Shown here piece after piece: positions 50,049 to 61,607 of a DNA stretch of 64,000 nucleotides. Position 1 is the stretch's first letter. Every line of letters starts with the position of its first letter. The notes beneath the pieces are model-generated. The model saw only the letters and a list, made by a program, of their open reading frames with translations. It searched no databases and was not told where the DNA came from. The DNA is from Dipteris shenzhenensis (lineage: Eukaryota; Polypodiophyta; Polypodiopsida; Gleicheniales). Where the stretch lies: NCBI GenBank assembly GCA_047967505.1, contig CM106538.1; one strand, given 5' to 3'. Made by a program: the position numbers and the translations under genes.

Positions 50049-53000
50049 TTAATACTGCCACATGGTAGCATATGAGGTATCCCATCTATTAGTGATCAAA
50101 TAGTTAACTAGCATTCTGTTTCCTAAGAAATTCACCAATGCATTTTCAATCGAGTGGTCCATATCCGAGTGATGTCTATCTAAAGAACTCACTCCCTGAT
50201 ATGGGTTCACTTTGCTTCCATTGTACAACTCGAAGAACACATTGCCTTGTAAATCTTCAAGCTGAACTGTCCCATTATTAAAAACTTCAACTAGCTGGTA
50301 GGGTCCATCCCATCCCAACTTAAAATTTGTCTTGATAGGCCCCAACTTAGCATTGTAGAGTAGCATGAGCATACCCTTCTTCAAATGCTTAGGCACAATG
50401 TGCCTATCATGCCAAGCATTTCTTATGCATTATATCAGTGATTTGTGACCAAGCTGCTCGGAGGCATAGCTCATCTAGGTGGCTTAGCTAATGCAATCAC
50501 CCCTTGATTTCTTTTGACTCATCTAAGTGAGGCTCGATAGAAATCTGGAGACTTAAGTGAGGATGATCTTAAGTGTCTTGTTGGCTGACTTGGCTTCACC
50601 ATTAGCATGACGATAGTAGGTAGTGGAGACCATATGCATGATTTTGCATTCTTTCTTAAGAAACTACATCACATCATTAAGGAAATATGTACCTTGGTTA
50701 GTGACAAGTCCCAAAGGACATCCATATGTGCATATGATGTTCTCAAAATGAACTTAGATGTGCTCTGAGCCGAGTTGTCTCAGAGTGCCTTCACTTCTGC
50801 CCACTTAGTAGCATATTCAATGGCTACAATGGTATATTATTGTAAGTGAGCCTGGCTGGCTTGAAAGGACAAACAAAGTCCAAACCCCATCCCTAAAAAG
50901 CTTCCCATGGACGAGTAGGTTGCAAGGGCATAGATTGAGTAGGAAATAATCATCCAGTGCTTTGACAGACATCACATTGTGTGCACTTAGTCTGAGCATC
51001 TTTGAATAAGGTTTCCCACCACAAACTTGCCTGCAAGTCTTTGATGGTGGTGGTTAACTCCCCTTGAAATATCATCTTGATGGACCCGAGTGAGCTTCCC
51101 TCAAGACAATGGCTCACTAGTGTGGCAAAACCCATCTGCACAAAGAACTCCATCTGCATAATGTCAATACAATTGCCCACCAATTAAGGTGTACTTCCAA
51201 GCCTTCAAGGCTAGTTTCCTATGCTTATCTCGAGGTATTGTATCACGAAATGTGCCATTAGATAAATAATCCATTAGCTTGGCATACTCATTCTCACAAT
51301 AATCCACTGCAAAGAGTTCGACATCTGTTCCATGGTAACTCCTTGTGTATCCACCAATTAAGTTGTACTTCCAAGCCTTCAAGGCTAGTTTCCTATGCTT
51401 ATCTTGAGGCATTGTATCAAGAAATGTGTCCTTAGACAAATAATCCATTAGCTCAGCATACTCATTCTCACAATAATCCACTACAAAGAGTTCAACATCT
51501 AGTAATTCCATAGTAACTTCTTGTGTATCCTCGGGTGCTAGTAATAAACAGTCAGCTCCTACATGGCTCTTGCCCAGTTTATGAATGATTTTAAAGTTAA
51601 AATCCTAAAGTAGAAGTATCCAACGAACGAGGCGTCCTTGAAATGTGACAATCTTGTTAATAAGGTGAAGTAAGGCTTGATGATCCACATAGAACAGAGA
51701 AGGATTATCGAGTAGATAATGCCTTAGTTTCCGCACACTGAATACCATTCCCAAAGCTTCTCACTTGGTAGTTCTATAATTGAACTCAGTAGGGGTCAAT
51801 ATACTGGATAGTCCAATTGACCATCCGACTAAGCCAAAATAATGCCTATGGCATATCCAGAAGCATCTACATGCACATGAAATATCACATCCCACCTTGG
51901 TTGCCTTAGAATAGGAGTAGCCATTGCTTGGCTCTTCAATTCATGGAAAACCATAGTCAATTTGTCATTCCACTCAAACTTAGCATCTTTCTTTGTCAAC
52001 TCATACAAAGGCGTTCTAATATTGGCAAAGTCTCTGATGAATGTGCGATAGAAGCTGATAAACCCCACAAACGAACATAATTGAGTTAAATTCTTAGGCT
52101 CAGGCATCTAGTATATATCTTTAATCTTGCCTTGCTCAGTTCTTATGCCATAATGGGAAATGACATGCCGAGCAGTATCCCGACTCAGACACAAATATAC
52201 TCTTAGCTGGGTTCAATGAGATACCCACTTGTTTGCACTTCAAAAAGACCTTTTCCAAGTATCCAAGATTATCTATGTCTAAAGAATAAACACAAAAGTC
52301 ATCTAAATAAATGACAATGAGCTCAGTGAGGTAGTCTTGGAAAGTTTCAATCATAAACTTTTGAAAGGTTGATGGGGCATTTCTCAATCCAAAATGCATA
52401 ACTCGGGTTGCATAAGCATCCCATTCCGTAATAAAGGCAATCTTGGACCGATCTTCTAGAACCGTTGTGGTTTGGTTATAGCCATTGTAACCATCCATAC
52501 ATCTCATGTCTTGCAACTTGATCCAAGATTCCATCAGTGAAGTGTATAGGAAACGAATCAGGTACTACCTAGGCATTTAACTTCCTGTAGTCCACACAAA
52601 CTTGGAGTTTACTTTTTTTCTTAGGCACAACAACAATAGGAAAGAGGCAGTCTCACTACGATCAATGGCATAGATAAACCGAGCATGCAAGAGTTTTCCC
52701 ACTTGGCTTTTACCTATTTGGCATAGTTCGGCGTTTACCTATTTGGCATAGTTAGAATTCATTCTATAACTCTGTTATCAAATCATGCACCAATGGTATC
52801 TTATGTTAACACAACTTAGGAGGAACTCCTCAAAAGTTTATGTAACCCTGTGTAAACACATCCTTGTATCGGACGAATAAATCTCTTATCATACGGAGTT
52901 GCTCGGAAGAACGTTTGGCACTTAACATTACCATGGTAGGTGTTCTTCTGTTCTGAGGTTTAGTTCTTGTGTTGGCCCGTGAACCAATTGTTCATACCAA

Positions 53001-53880
53001 GAGTCTAGTGATAGTCGTTGGCATCTCAACAATCTCTTGTTCCCCTTCAATATCTTCAGTGAAGTTACTTAGAAAGAGATCTTTTTTCTTGGCAATCTGC
53101 TCGTCCTTCAACTTCTGTTTGATATCTATAGCCACTTGGAAAATTTCAATCTCACTCACAGGTAGGATCTATAGCTCCATCAATCATCATTCAACATCTT
53201 GAGCAAATGGATCTATGACCTCCAAATTCTTTGGTCGACAACAACTCAAAACCTTCCAAGGGTTGGTTTGTATATACACATCTTGACCTATCTTGATGAT
53301 CATCTCTTCTAAACCCCGTTCATGGAGTACTTTTACACTCTTCAGCCAAGGTCCTCCCAACAGTATTGGATAGGCATGTTGTTCCAATGGCAATCACAAT
53401 GAAGCTACCTGTATAATAGATGCCGCCTATAGAAATGACCACATTCTGCAACATAACTTTGGGGTCAATTGGGTCGTTGATCTACCATGCGCACTGCTCG
53501 AAAAGGTGATGGCTTATATGACTTAAAATTCAGTCTCCGAGCAATCTCTTTAGAGATGATGTTCACTCTTGAACCACCATCCACTATTACTCCCAATATG
53601 GTTTGTTTCTTAACCTTCATGGTGATCACTGGGACTTTCTCTTCATACCAAATTATCAATCGTAGGCACAATGGCTAAGGATTATTAAACAGAAAATAAT
53701 CCACATACTCTTCATCTGTTGTTGCACCATTGATGTGATAGACACATAAGAAACTCTGCAAGTGACTGTAGAGGTCTTCATCATCTGTGCCTTTAAAAAT
53801 TTGAAAATTTACCTTGATGTTCAAGTTGGACTCAGACTTCGCTGCTCCAAAACTTGAGTAGGCAGGTCTTCCACTCATAA
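50049..53880 (-). pseudogene. Ty3/gypsy pol of a second family (protease to integrase)
   Basis: On the minus strand: the gag end (53675-53878), retropepsin (GVIVDGGSRVNIISKEIARRL, 53465-53671; DGG in place of DSG, then HAYPILLGGPWL, 53340-53393), and reverse transcriptase (MDGYNGYNQ, FGLRNAPSTFQKFM, VIYLDDFCVYS; 52136-52534). The thumb and RNase H start follow (SFVGFISFYRTFIRDFA, DASGYAIGIILA; 51829-52107), then a linker with an internal duplication (51177-51525), the integrase zinc region (WWETLFKDAQTKCTQCDVCQ, 50950-51183), core remains, and the C-terminal domain (WDGPYQLVEVFNNGTVQLEDL, 50049-50396). The YLDD box is intact, but frames are interrupted throughout. The family differs from that at 47520-49860. 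Confidence 0.85.
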
Positions 53881-54633
53881 GGACCGAGTCACTAGCCTTC
53901 CACCTATCATAACCGCCTTCATGTGTGCGAGGTTGTTGTAGGCTCTCCTCAGTCGGTTGGTACTATCTTCAAGCCTTAGAGGTGCAGTTCAATGACATAC
54001 ACCCGTTGGCCGAGTAGAATTTCTATCTGCTGTGAGAGGAACTTGGGAAAATTGCATTAGTTTCTCCACATTCACTTCAGGCCTTCGGTGGCATCTCTCT
54101 CCATCAGAAGCACGCCTCTCTTCTCGTCCGTTGGTTCCCTGACCATCAACCATAGCTGGCCTTCTACCTTCATATCTTTCTCAACGATATTCCTCTAGAA
54201 TAATAGCTGAGTACCATTCTCTGAGTTGGTCTTCTCGTTCATTTTGATGTTCCACCAAGGAAATGGCCATTTGCTCGAAATCCAAACTCTTCGTAGATGA
54301 GTGCTTGGACTTCACTTGCCATGATGGACCTTCATCCGCATTTGCTAAGCTTCTAGGTCGCCTCATTCGAACACCATCGTTCCGTCCTTCTGGCTCTGCG
54401 TAGTAGTAGTCAACTTCCACCCCTAGGGTAGCATAGTCGAGTCTCTCTCCTCGTCCTCGTCGCGTCTCTCTCCTCATCCTCGTCGCTTCTACTGGATAGT
54501 TGCTTTTGCTAGCCTCCATCCCGAGTTGAAATCTAGTTCTCATAGTCGAATGTAACCAATTCCTTTGGCTTAGGTAATCTTCACGCCTAGCTGCATATCT
54601 TCTCCATCTTTCCAAGTGTGTGTCAGCCATCAA
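53881..54633 (-). pseudogene. gag of the second gypsy family
   Basis: The minus-strand frame 54181-54633 (150 codons) is Arg/Glu-rich (HLERWRRYAARREDYLSQRN, RMRRETRRGRGERLDYATLG) and ends ISLVEHQNEREDQLREWY. After an interrupted stretch, 53675-53878 carries KGTDDEDLYSHLQSFLCVYH, a capsid-like part that leads straight into the protease. I assign it to gag by position and composition. No zinc knuckle was found, which is a possible loss. Confidence 0.55.
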
Positions 54634-54649
54634 TTAATGCAAAAAGTAT

Positions 54650-55462
54650 CCGAGTAGTGACCTGAATATTTTGTGTATCCCACACGCCGGTCTTCAACAC
54701 ACAGAACAAGGCAAAGAAGAAAGATGTCAACAGTGATATCGAGGAGATACCAGCAAAGAAAGACAAACTCAAAACCGAGATGAAGAAGGCCTTAAAAGGA
54801 TTGAGCATTCGAGGTAAGCAGAAGCTACCAAATTTGATTGATGCCCAATTGGTCACTCGGTCGAAAGGATTAGTGGTGGCAACCACTGAAAACATAGATG
54901 CTTCAAGTAAAGACATCAATTGGAAGGCTCAAAAGGAGTTGGTAGCCAAAATTCCAAGGGAGTTGAAAGGTAAAGCTCCAACAGTGGAGATGCTTGAGCA
55001 AACTTAGCAGTCTGTTATCGCGAGAAAGGGAAATCCTCAAAATCTAAGGAAAATGAAATAGAAGTGAGTGCTTCACAAGAACCTAGCGCAGAGCTAGCTC
55101 AAAATATGCAAGTTAGTTTGACATTTGCTGAGTTAATGCAAATAGCTTTGTACTGTCCTGAGTTCTTTACTCAGTAGATCAAGGAATCATCTAAAAAAAT
55201 GCTAAGAGATGGTTCAACTACATTCCTGTGAAGGTTTAGGTAGGAGATTAATGAAGAAATGTTAGGATGAATCTAAGTGAGCTGAAGTAGAATAAAGAAG
55301 AGTCCATTCAAGATTTCATGCTAAGAATTCAAACTCTCATCAGCCAATTGAGCACGGTTCCGGATGACAAGTCTATGCGAGCTTGGTTGATCACGGGTTG
55401 CACCCAGGTAGATTTGTGCAAGCATGAAGAATTCCTAGACCAAGCTGTTGCTTTGGAGAAGA
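54650..55462 (+). pseudogene. gypsy gag fragment
   Basis: On the plus strand: a Lys-rich N-terminal part (54780-55007: KKALKGLSIRGKQKLPNLID, KAQKELVAKIPRELKGKAP), then with interruptions LTFAELMQIALYCPEFF, ESIQDFMLRIQTLISQL, PDDKSMRAWLITGCTQVDL and EFLDQAVALEKSE (to about 55462), which has the look of a gypsy capsid domain. It joins LINE sequence abruptly at about 55465. Confidence 0.6.
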
Positions 55463-55464
55463 GT

Positions 55465-57930
55465 GAAGGCTCGAAAAGGCCGTGATATCTTTGACAACAT
55501 TCTGAATGTGAGTGCAGCAATTGATTACGCCTGCGCCTCTAACCAAGGATGTATCCTCTTTGGGATCGATCTGGACAAGGCATACGATAGAATCCACTGG
55601 GATTTCATTGAAGCAGTTCTATCTAAACTAGGGTTCGGCGACGCCTTTGTAAGAAAGGTTCTGACACTCTTTGGAAATGCCTCAGCAGCCCTTTGTCTAA
55701 ACGGTGGAGAGTGGTAGGATCTTTCCAACTCAGACGGTTGATAAGGCAAGGGTGCCCCCTAGCCCCCCTCTTGTTTGCTCTAGCCTCAGTCCCCTTAATA
55801 CAGATGATTAAACATGCAGCTCAGTTGGGCCGGTTTGAAGGACTCCTGCTTCCCTCGGGCTCCTCTTTGAGTATCCAGATGTTTGCATATGGCCTGATGG
55901 CTCTCTGTAAAGAAAATGCCGACTCTGTGACCACCCTGAATGAGTGTTTGAATACCTTCTGTGTCGCATCAGGGTCAATGAAACAAATCTTTCGCGATTC
56001 GCATGTCTAGTAGTGGGCTGCCAAATGGTCTAATACCCATGCCTATCAAATGGATTGCAAAGGGAGAGGTAATTCGATACTTAGGAGCCCCGCTGGGCCC
56101 AAGAATTTCGTAGCAAAAACATTTTGATTGGTTTAGAGAGACTCCTCACCAAACTCAAAGCTTGGAGTGGACTAAGTCTAGGATGGAATGCCAGAGCCCT
56201 AGTGATCAAACATGTGCTCTTGGTGATGCTGACATACGTGGCTTCGATATGTCTGTTTCATAAGTCTCAATGGGCAGTAATTGAGAGAGCCTTGAGATCA
56301 TTCCTCTGAGCAGGGGACGGGAGCATCAGGAAAATGCACTACATGCCCTGGAATGCGTTTAAGCTACCCAAGCGGAAAGGAGGGCTCGGAATCCCAAATA
56401 CCTTTTTGAAAAATGTGGCCCTGATTAGCAAGTGGCTACCGAAGTTGTTCGTTGGAGGGCTGCCCTGGGTTGAAATTGCACATTGGTTCATTGAGACGGG
56501 GTCCAACTATAAAGTGGGAGTATGGAGGGGGCTCTCCTGGTATGAAAGGCTCTTCTCGGACTTAGCATTCTTGGTTAAGGGATCCTCTCTGTTACATGAA
56601 ATAGTGGTAGCCTGGAAGGTGGCAGTGGCTAAGCTCATGTGGATACCTATGGGCGAACTCAGGGGAGATGCTGGGAGCATTCTCGATTAAGGGATCCTCT
56701 CTGTTACATGAAATAGTGGTGGCCTGGAAGGTGGCGATGGCTAAGCTTATGTGGATACCTATGGGCGGACTCAGGGGAGATGTTGGGCTTGCTGAGAGTA
56801 TGTGGTGGAGCAAGGCCTTTGGTGCCAATGACAAGTCATTAGCCTGGCTAGACATGTCATGTGCCAGAAGCATCTTCAAAAAAGGTTTGCGACACTGGAA
56901 GCAAATTTGGATCCCAAGTTGGGGGCAGTGGTAGCCGCGAGGAGACATAAGCCGTATATTCTCACTAATGGTAAGGGAAACGGCATTGGTTCATAGAATC
57001 CGAACCGTCTCTGCTCGGACGTCTGGCCGCCCAACTGCATTTTAGCGAACCAGAGAAGGTTGCTTCATTGGTTCCTGGGAAAGACCCAATTGAGAAAAAC
57101 CTCTGTGGGGCAAATGTACAGAGCCCTCCTAGAAGAGATGGTGGTGGCAATAGATCTCAATTCAAAATGGGGCCTCCGGCCGTCCCAAATTTGGTGGAAC
57201 AAACGCCCGATAAACATCTGGAAGAATTGCCGTATCGGGAAATTTGCCTTCCTCCTCTAGAAGATCTTACTCCATTGGACTCCTGTGCGTGGGAAACTTG
57301 CGCGAAGAATAGCGGTGAACCCGCTATGCCCCCTCTACGAAATTGCGCTAGAATCCGTGCTTCATCTATTCTGGAGTTGCCCCGTTTCTCGCCATGTATG
57401 GAGAAAGCTTGAAGGAGCGGTCAGATTATCGGGGATGATGACTAGCTTCAAACTATCTTGGAAACAACCGCTACTCGGAGAGACCACAGGGTGCTCTTCC
57501 ACCGTGGCCGCCGCATGGCCGTTGATTAGAGGGACGACCTGCTATGCTATTTGGATAAGTCGCAACTAGCTGGCGTTCGGCTCAAATCTTGCGCAAGAGC
57601 GGCGTGTCCCTTCGATTCTCCATCTACTGACTTCCTCTTTAGCTGACTCTGTCCAGATTAAAGCCAGCAATGACTTGGTGACATTGGCTTCTGTGAAAGA
57701 TATCAGAGCAGCTCTGGTTAGCTACACGTTCCTAGGTTAGTCTGATCCCCTGTCTAGTGTTGCTCTTTGAGCGCAGGCCATGGGCTCTGCCCCCTTGTTG
57801 GCGACAATTTTGCCAAGAGTCCTGTAGGGCACTGACCACCCCCCCCCCCCGCCCCCATCATTTTTTTCCCGCCTTTTTGCTTCATTAATATCAAAGCCGA
57901 CATTTCATTTATAAAAAATTAAAAAAAAAT
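55465..57930 (+). pseudogene. 5'-truncated L1-type LINE (reverse transcriptase to 3' A-tail)
   Basis: It starts in the reverse transcriptase (GRDIFDNILNVSAAIDYA, FGIDLDKAYDRIHWDF, 55470-55610), then RQGCPLAPLLFALA (55745), and the catalytic box where FADD reads FAYG (55880). Thumb (RALVIKHVLLVMLTYVASI, 56195; HYMPWNAFKLPKRKGGLGIP, 56335) and the C-terminal zinc-binding region follow (IWWNKRPINIWKN, WKILLHWTPVRGKL, ESVLHLFWSCPVSRHVWRKL; 57180-57410), with the end at about 57738. The 3' part has about 14 C near 57840-57853 and ends in A-rich sequence near 57915-57930. An internal 111-bp duplication lies at 56576-56787. Stops and frameshifts are many. 5' truncation is normal for LINE copies. Confidence 0.85.
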
Positions 57931-58866
57931 ACTAGCTCCCACAATGGATCTTCTTTCTCATAATGAGCGCATATTAGTGCGTGTACTCAATAAAAGAGTG
58001 AAATGGAGTGCAACTTGAATTGGTATGCACAATGCAATGGCATAATAAAAGAGGTGAAACCCATCCATGGAACCCTTAATGGCAACATACTCATGTCTGT
58101 TGCCCCAATACAACTAGCAATCAAACATCCTGACAAACAATCAAGGTAGATCTTGAGAGTAGCTTCAACTTGACCCCTCACATTCACTCCACTCTTCAAC
58201 TCCTTACCACCTCTCTAATACCTTACCTTCTATCACTCTCATATGCATACTAATCTAAAGCAACTCACAATAGTAACCCCAAATGCATACTAATCTAACG
58301 CAACTCTTGTCTAGTCCCTTCAATCACTTAGTTATCTATTTAGCTTCTATAGTGCCTCAAATGTCGTTCACCACCTTCAAGATTATCCATGGATCATACT
58401 CCTTTGAGAACTCAAGTTTAACTCTCAATGCTAGTACATTAGCTCCCTCTTTAACTTTGTACCCCTTAATAGAAGCTTCCTTTTCTTTTTCTTTTTTTTA
58501 AATACCTAGAATGCCTTGAATGAATGTGCATCTATATCTTCATTGCTTGGCTTTGACATGGCAACTTGTTTGCTTGTTATCTTAAGATTGGCCTCGTATC
58601 TTTAGTTTAAATGACGCCTGGTGACGCCTACTTGTATCTTTTTCATATGGTGCCTTTTGTCATGTTACAAGGAATTCCTCAACTCTTTCATACATTATTT
58701 ATGACTTCCTCTACCACCCTTGTAATATTAATAACAAGTGAGTACAAGTACTCGTGGGCACTGCCTTCAAGTTGGTTTTGTCAAAGGAAAACAATTGTCA
58801 AGATGAATAAATGATTAATTTGCAACACATGTGATGAAAGCCGTGTTCGAATGATTTGCAAACTCC

Positions 58867-58912
58867 GTGTGTGTGTGTGTGTGTGTGTGTGAGTGAGAGA
58901 GAGAGAGAGAGA
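58867..58912. repeat. (GT)n(GA)n microsatellite
   Basis: About 13 GT units followed by about 9 GA units. Confidence 0.85.
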
Positions 58913-59104
58913 GTTCTTAAGAGCACTTTCCCACGATGGGCAAACCCAGCAAAAATGCTACAATTGCAAGCAAACCTGACAATGCACAACGAAGGTTCCG
59001 ATGAAGGCAAATGCTGAAGCCACAACAAAACTAGCACGGCTTTCAGAAGGACTGACAGTTTTCAGATGCTTCAGCAAATGAAAGTGTTAGAATGGACCTT
59101 GGCC

Positions 59105-59157
59105 CCGTAATGCTAGGGTGGAGAGCAGAATTTTCGCTTTCCACCCTAGCATTACGG
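59105..59157. repeat. perfect inverted repeat, 18-bp arms
   Basis: The left arm CCGTAATGCTAGGGTGGA (59105-59122) is exactly complementary to the right arm TCCACCCTAGCATTACGG (59140-59157). The 17-base loop, GAGCAGAATTTTCGCTT, can pair further. It would fold as a strong hairpin on either strand. Its role is unknown. Confidence 0.9.
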
Positions 59158-59574
59158 TGCCATGAATTGGTAGCATAGTTTACAAGACTCCTCGCAGGAA
59201 CAAGACGAGCATTGAGAGGCATTGGCATATCCTAGCAAATCTGCCAAAGCGGGAACTCCCTCTAAAAAAATGAAGTGTGTGTGAGAGAGAAAGAGAACCA
59301 AAATATAAGGGGGCCACGTGGCAATAAAGTGTGTGGGACACTTCTTTAACAAAAGTGTACCTAGAGCGCTGCCTAAAGGCAGTGATAAAAACACTTGGAT
59401 TTCACTATTTTAAAAAAGTGTGGGGGGGTGTGCACGCACGTTGTGTCGATCTTTCCAAGATGAGCATACCTTTCTTTGGCCCAGTTAGAATTTTTGCTTG
59501 TAGACAGCATTCTTTTTCTAAGGAATACTACTTTTAAAAAAAGTGTAGGTGTGAGTGCACACGCATGCATGTGT

Positions 59575-60005
59575 TGGCAGGCACACGTGTGCAAATACCT
59601 TACTCAATCTGAATTAGTAAATTTCCATGAGGATATTAAAACACAAGGACCTCCTAATCTTTAACCTTTAGAGTATATTATGATTAAAAGACTTGAAATC
59701 ATAAGTGAACATGTAACAATGGAATTCACACGAGAGAAAGGCCATAAAGTAATGCAAAAAACAAACTTGATTCAAGCTGCCAAAGGAAAACTACTGACAA
59801 TCCAGTAGATAACCTTGCACCTAAAAGGGCTTCTATTTGTGCTACATGACCCTCTTCTTGCATGGAGTAGGGCTGCAATTTACTTCATCAAATATGTTGT
59901 GAGACCACCTGTCAACATCCATCCGATTACCATCTGAAATTCCTTCAGATTGTCCACCTGACCTTTCCCTGCCTCCAACAAACCTGCCATCACCATCACA
60001 AGGTG
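59575..60005 (-). pseudogene. partial tandem copy of the last exon and 3' flank of the Arg-rich gene
   Basis: 59575-60005 repeats 60280-60720 at an offset of about 700-715 bp, with about 85% identity by eye. The copy carries the minus-strand coding end around the phrase GGRERSGG... and DRWSHD-type, but changes introduce differences (TCATCAAATATGTTGTGAGA for TCGTCAAACATGTCGTGAGA). The copied coding part stops at about 60005 and unrelated sequence follows, so it lacks the rest of the exon. It may be transcribed as an extended 3' UTR but is not a gene by itself. Confidence 0.75.
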
Positions 60006-60526
60006 TTTGTCATAGCAGTCAAGGGGGAAGGAGGATTCCATTTGACAGGCACGGATGATAGGGTATGGAGACACATGTAGGAGGGATGGGGCTGCTACAG
60101 GAATGAGGGGGAGGGACATAACAAAATGAGAGGAGGGGCTGTGTGGAGAGATGGCGGAGAAGATGTACAGGAACATAAAGGCGGAGGAAATGGAGGAGCT
60201 TGTGGAGGTAGTGAAGATGGTGTGTGTATGTGTGTGAGTGTTAGGGAAGGAGGAGAGGGGGAGGGGCGGGGGGCATGGACATGCGTGTGAAAATACCTTG
60301 AGTTTATCTGAATTAGCGGAATGGTTTCTGTGAAGGTATAGCCACATTGATACTTTGGACCACCTAAACTTTAACCTTTTATCAAAAAACTGGGAAACTG
60401 GTGCTAATCATAAGTGAACATGTTTCGAAACAATAGAAGTGACACTAGAGAAAGGCTACTAAGTAATGCAAAAAACAAACATGATTCAAGCTGCCAAAGG
60501 ACAACCCCTGACAATCCAGTTGATAA

Positions 60527-61346
60527 TCATGCAGATAAGAGGGCTTCTATTTGAGCTAGATGATCCTCTTCTTGCTTGGGAGTAGGGCTGCGATTTACTT
60601 CGTCAAACATGTCGTGAGACCACCTGTCAACATCCATCCGGTTACCATCTGAAATTCTTTCAGATCGTCCCCCTGACCTTTCCCTGCCTCCAACAAACCT
60701 GCCATAACCACCACGAGGTGGAAATCTTGCACCCCGCTGGTCAGACTCCATCCAGCGACCTCGTTCCAACTCCTCTCCTCTTTCACGATATCGCTCTCTC
60801 TCCCTTCTTGCTAAATTCATGTCAGGATATCTTCTTTCTGACCTCTTATCAGGGTCTTCCCTCTGTTCCTCTGTTGTGTTTTTCTCTTTTGTTTCACGAC
60901 TGAGTTCAAATCCAGCCGCAGGTTTATCAGCATACTTTCCTCCTTCAACAAGAGCTACTTTTTCATTTGTTGGGACTTTTCTCCTCTTTTCCAGCTCTTC
61001 AGTTTGAGCCTCCAGAAATTTATCATGCTTCCATGCATCTTCTACCTTGCTTTGGGGAATAATCTGGGATGATCCCTGCCGTCTGTCATCCCTCCGTCGA
61101 GCTTGATGATCAGGACTTGTCTCCCTAAACCTATCATTAAAGCGAGCTTTTGCACGGTGTTCATTCCAACCACTGCGATCTATAGACAAAGATTGCACAT
61201 ATTTGGAATCAAAAAGTACGCAACAGAGGCCTTTAAACAAATCCTCGAACGTATTGTTGTCCCTATTATACTAACCAAAAAAGAAAAGAATTACCATATG
61301 CCCTCCTTTTGTTGATTCTTCCAGCAGGAGCACTCCTGTCATCATG
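60527..61346 (-). CDS. Arg/Glu-rich protein, C-terminal part (two exons visible)
   Basis: Two exons are seen on the minus strand: 61295-61346 (17 codons plus one base, flanked by TTACAG and GTAATTC) and 60527-61179 (after CTATAG). They join in frame through a split Asp codon and give about 234 C-terminal residues. The protein is strongly charged, with RRRDDRR, RRERERYRERGEELERGR and a Gly/Arg patch (RGGYGRFVGGRERSGGR). It has two W-x-H-D-x-F/M motifs (DAWKHDKFLEAQ and DRWSHDMFDEVN) and ends EEDHLAQIEALLSA. This looks like an RNA-processing or SR-related nuclear protein. WxHDxF also occurs in the eIF4A3-binding SELOR region of Btz/CASC3, but that link is only a resemblance. Upstream exons are not visible: an LTR element begins at about 61608, so it either sits in an intron or has cut the gene off. 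Confidence 0.6.
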
Positions 61347-61347
61347 C

Positions 61348-61607
61348 TGTAACATAAACATTTATATATATATATCTACCTTCATAAGACTAGAATATAT
61401 CCAAACTTGTTATAGAACAAGCGAAACAAAGGAAAGTATGGAGTTTTAAAGCGAATTCAGACAAAATTATGAGTAAATTAGAAAAATAAAGTATAAAATA
61501 TAAAATATAACTTAGTAAGCAAAGCTATGCTTATGTTATCATCAGTACCCAAGCATAAGGAAGATCAGTCCTTGTTCACTAGTACCCACTGGAGAACCAT
61601 AGGGTAG
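61348..61607 (-). other. AT-rich intron sequence
   Basis: It follows the splice acceptor of the exon ending at 61346 on the gene's upstream side. It contains (TA)n and repeated ATAAAATAT. The 50-base string at 61511-61565 resembles 2047-2105. No exon is recognised. Confidence 0.4.

Larger units (their letters stand above)
57931..59574. other. gene-free spacer with small repeats
   Basis: No gene is recognised. It holds a 23-bp direct repeat (ATGCATACTAATCTAA.GCAACTC at about 58244 and 58283), a (GT)n(GA)n microsatellite (58867-58912), a perfect hairpin (59105-59157), and two related strings TTTTAAAAAA(A)GTGT..GTGTG or GTGAGTGCAC near 59409 and 59533. Confidence 0.5.

Noticed and set aside
57838-57856. 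Poly-C run as a structured element
   Set aside because: A simple homopolymer in a LINE 3' region; no partner tract.
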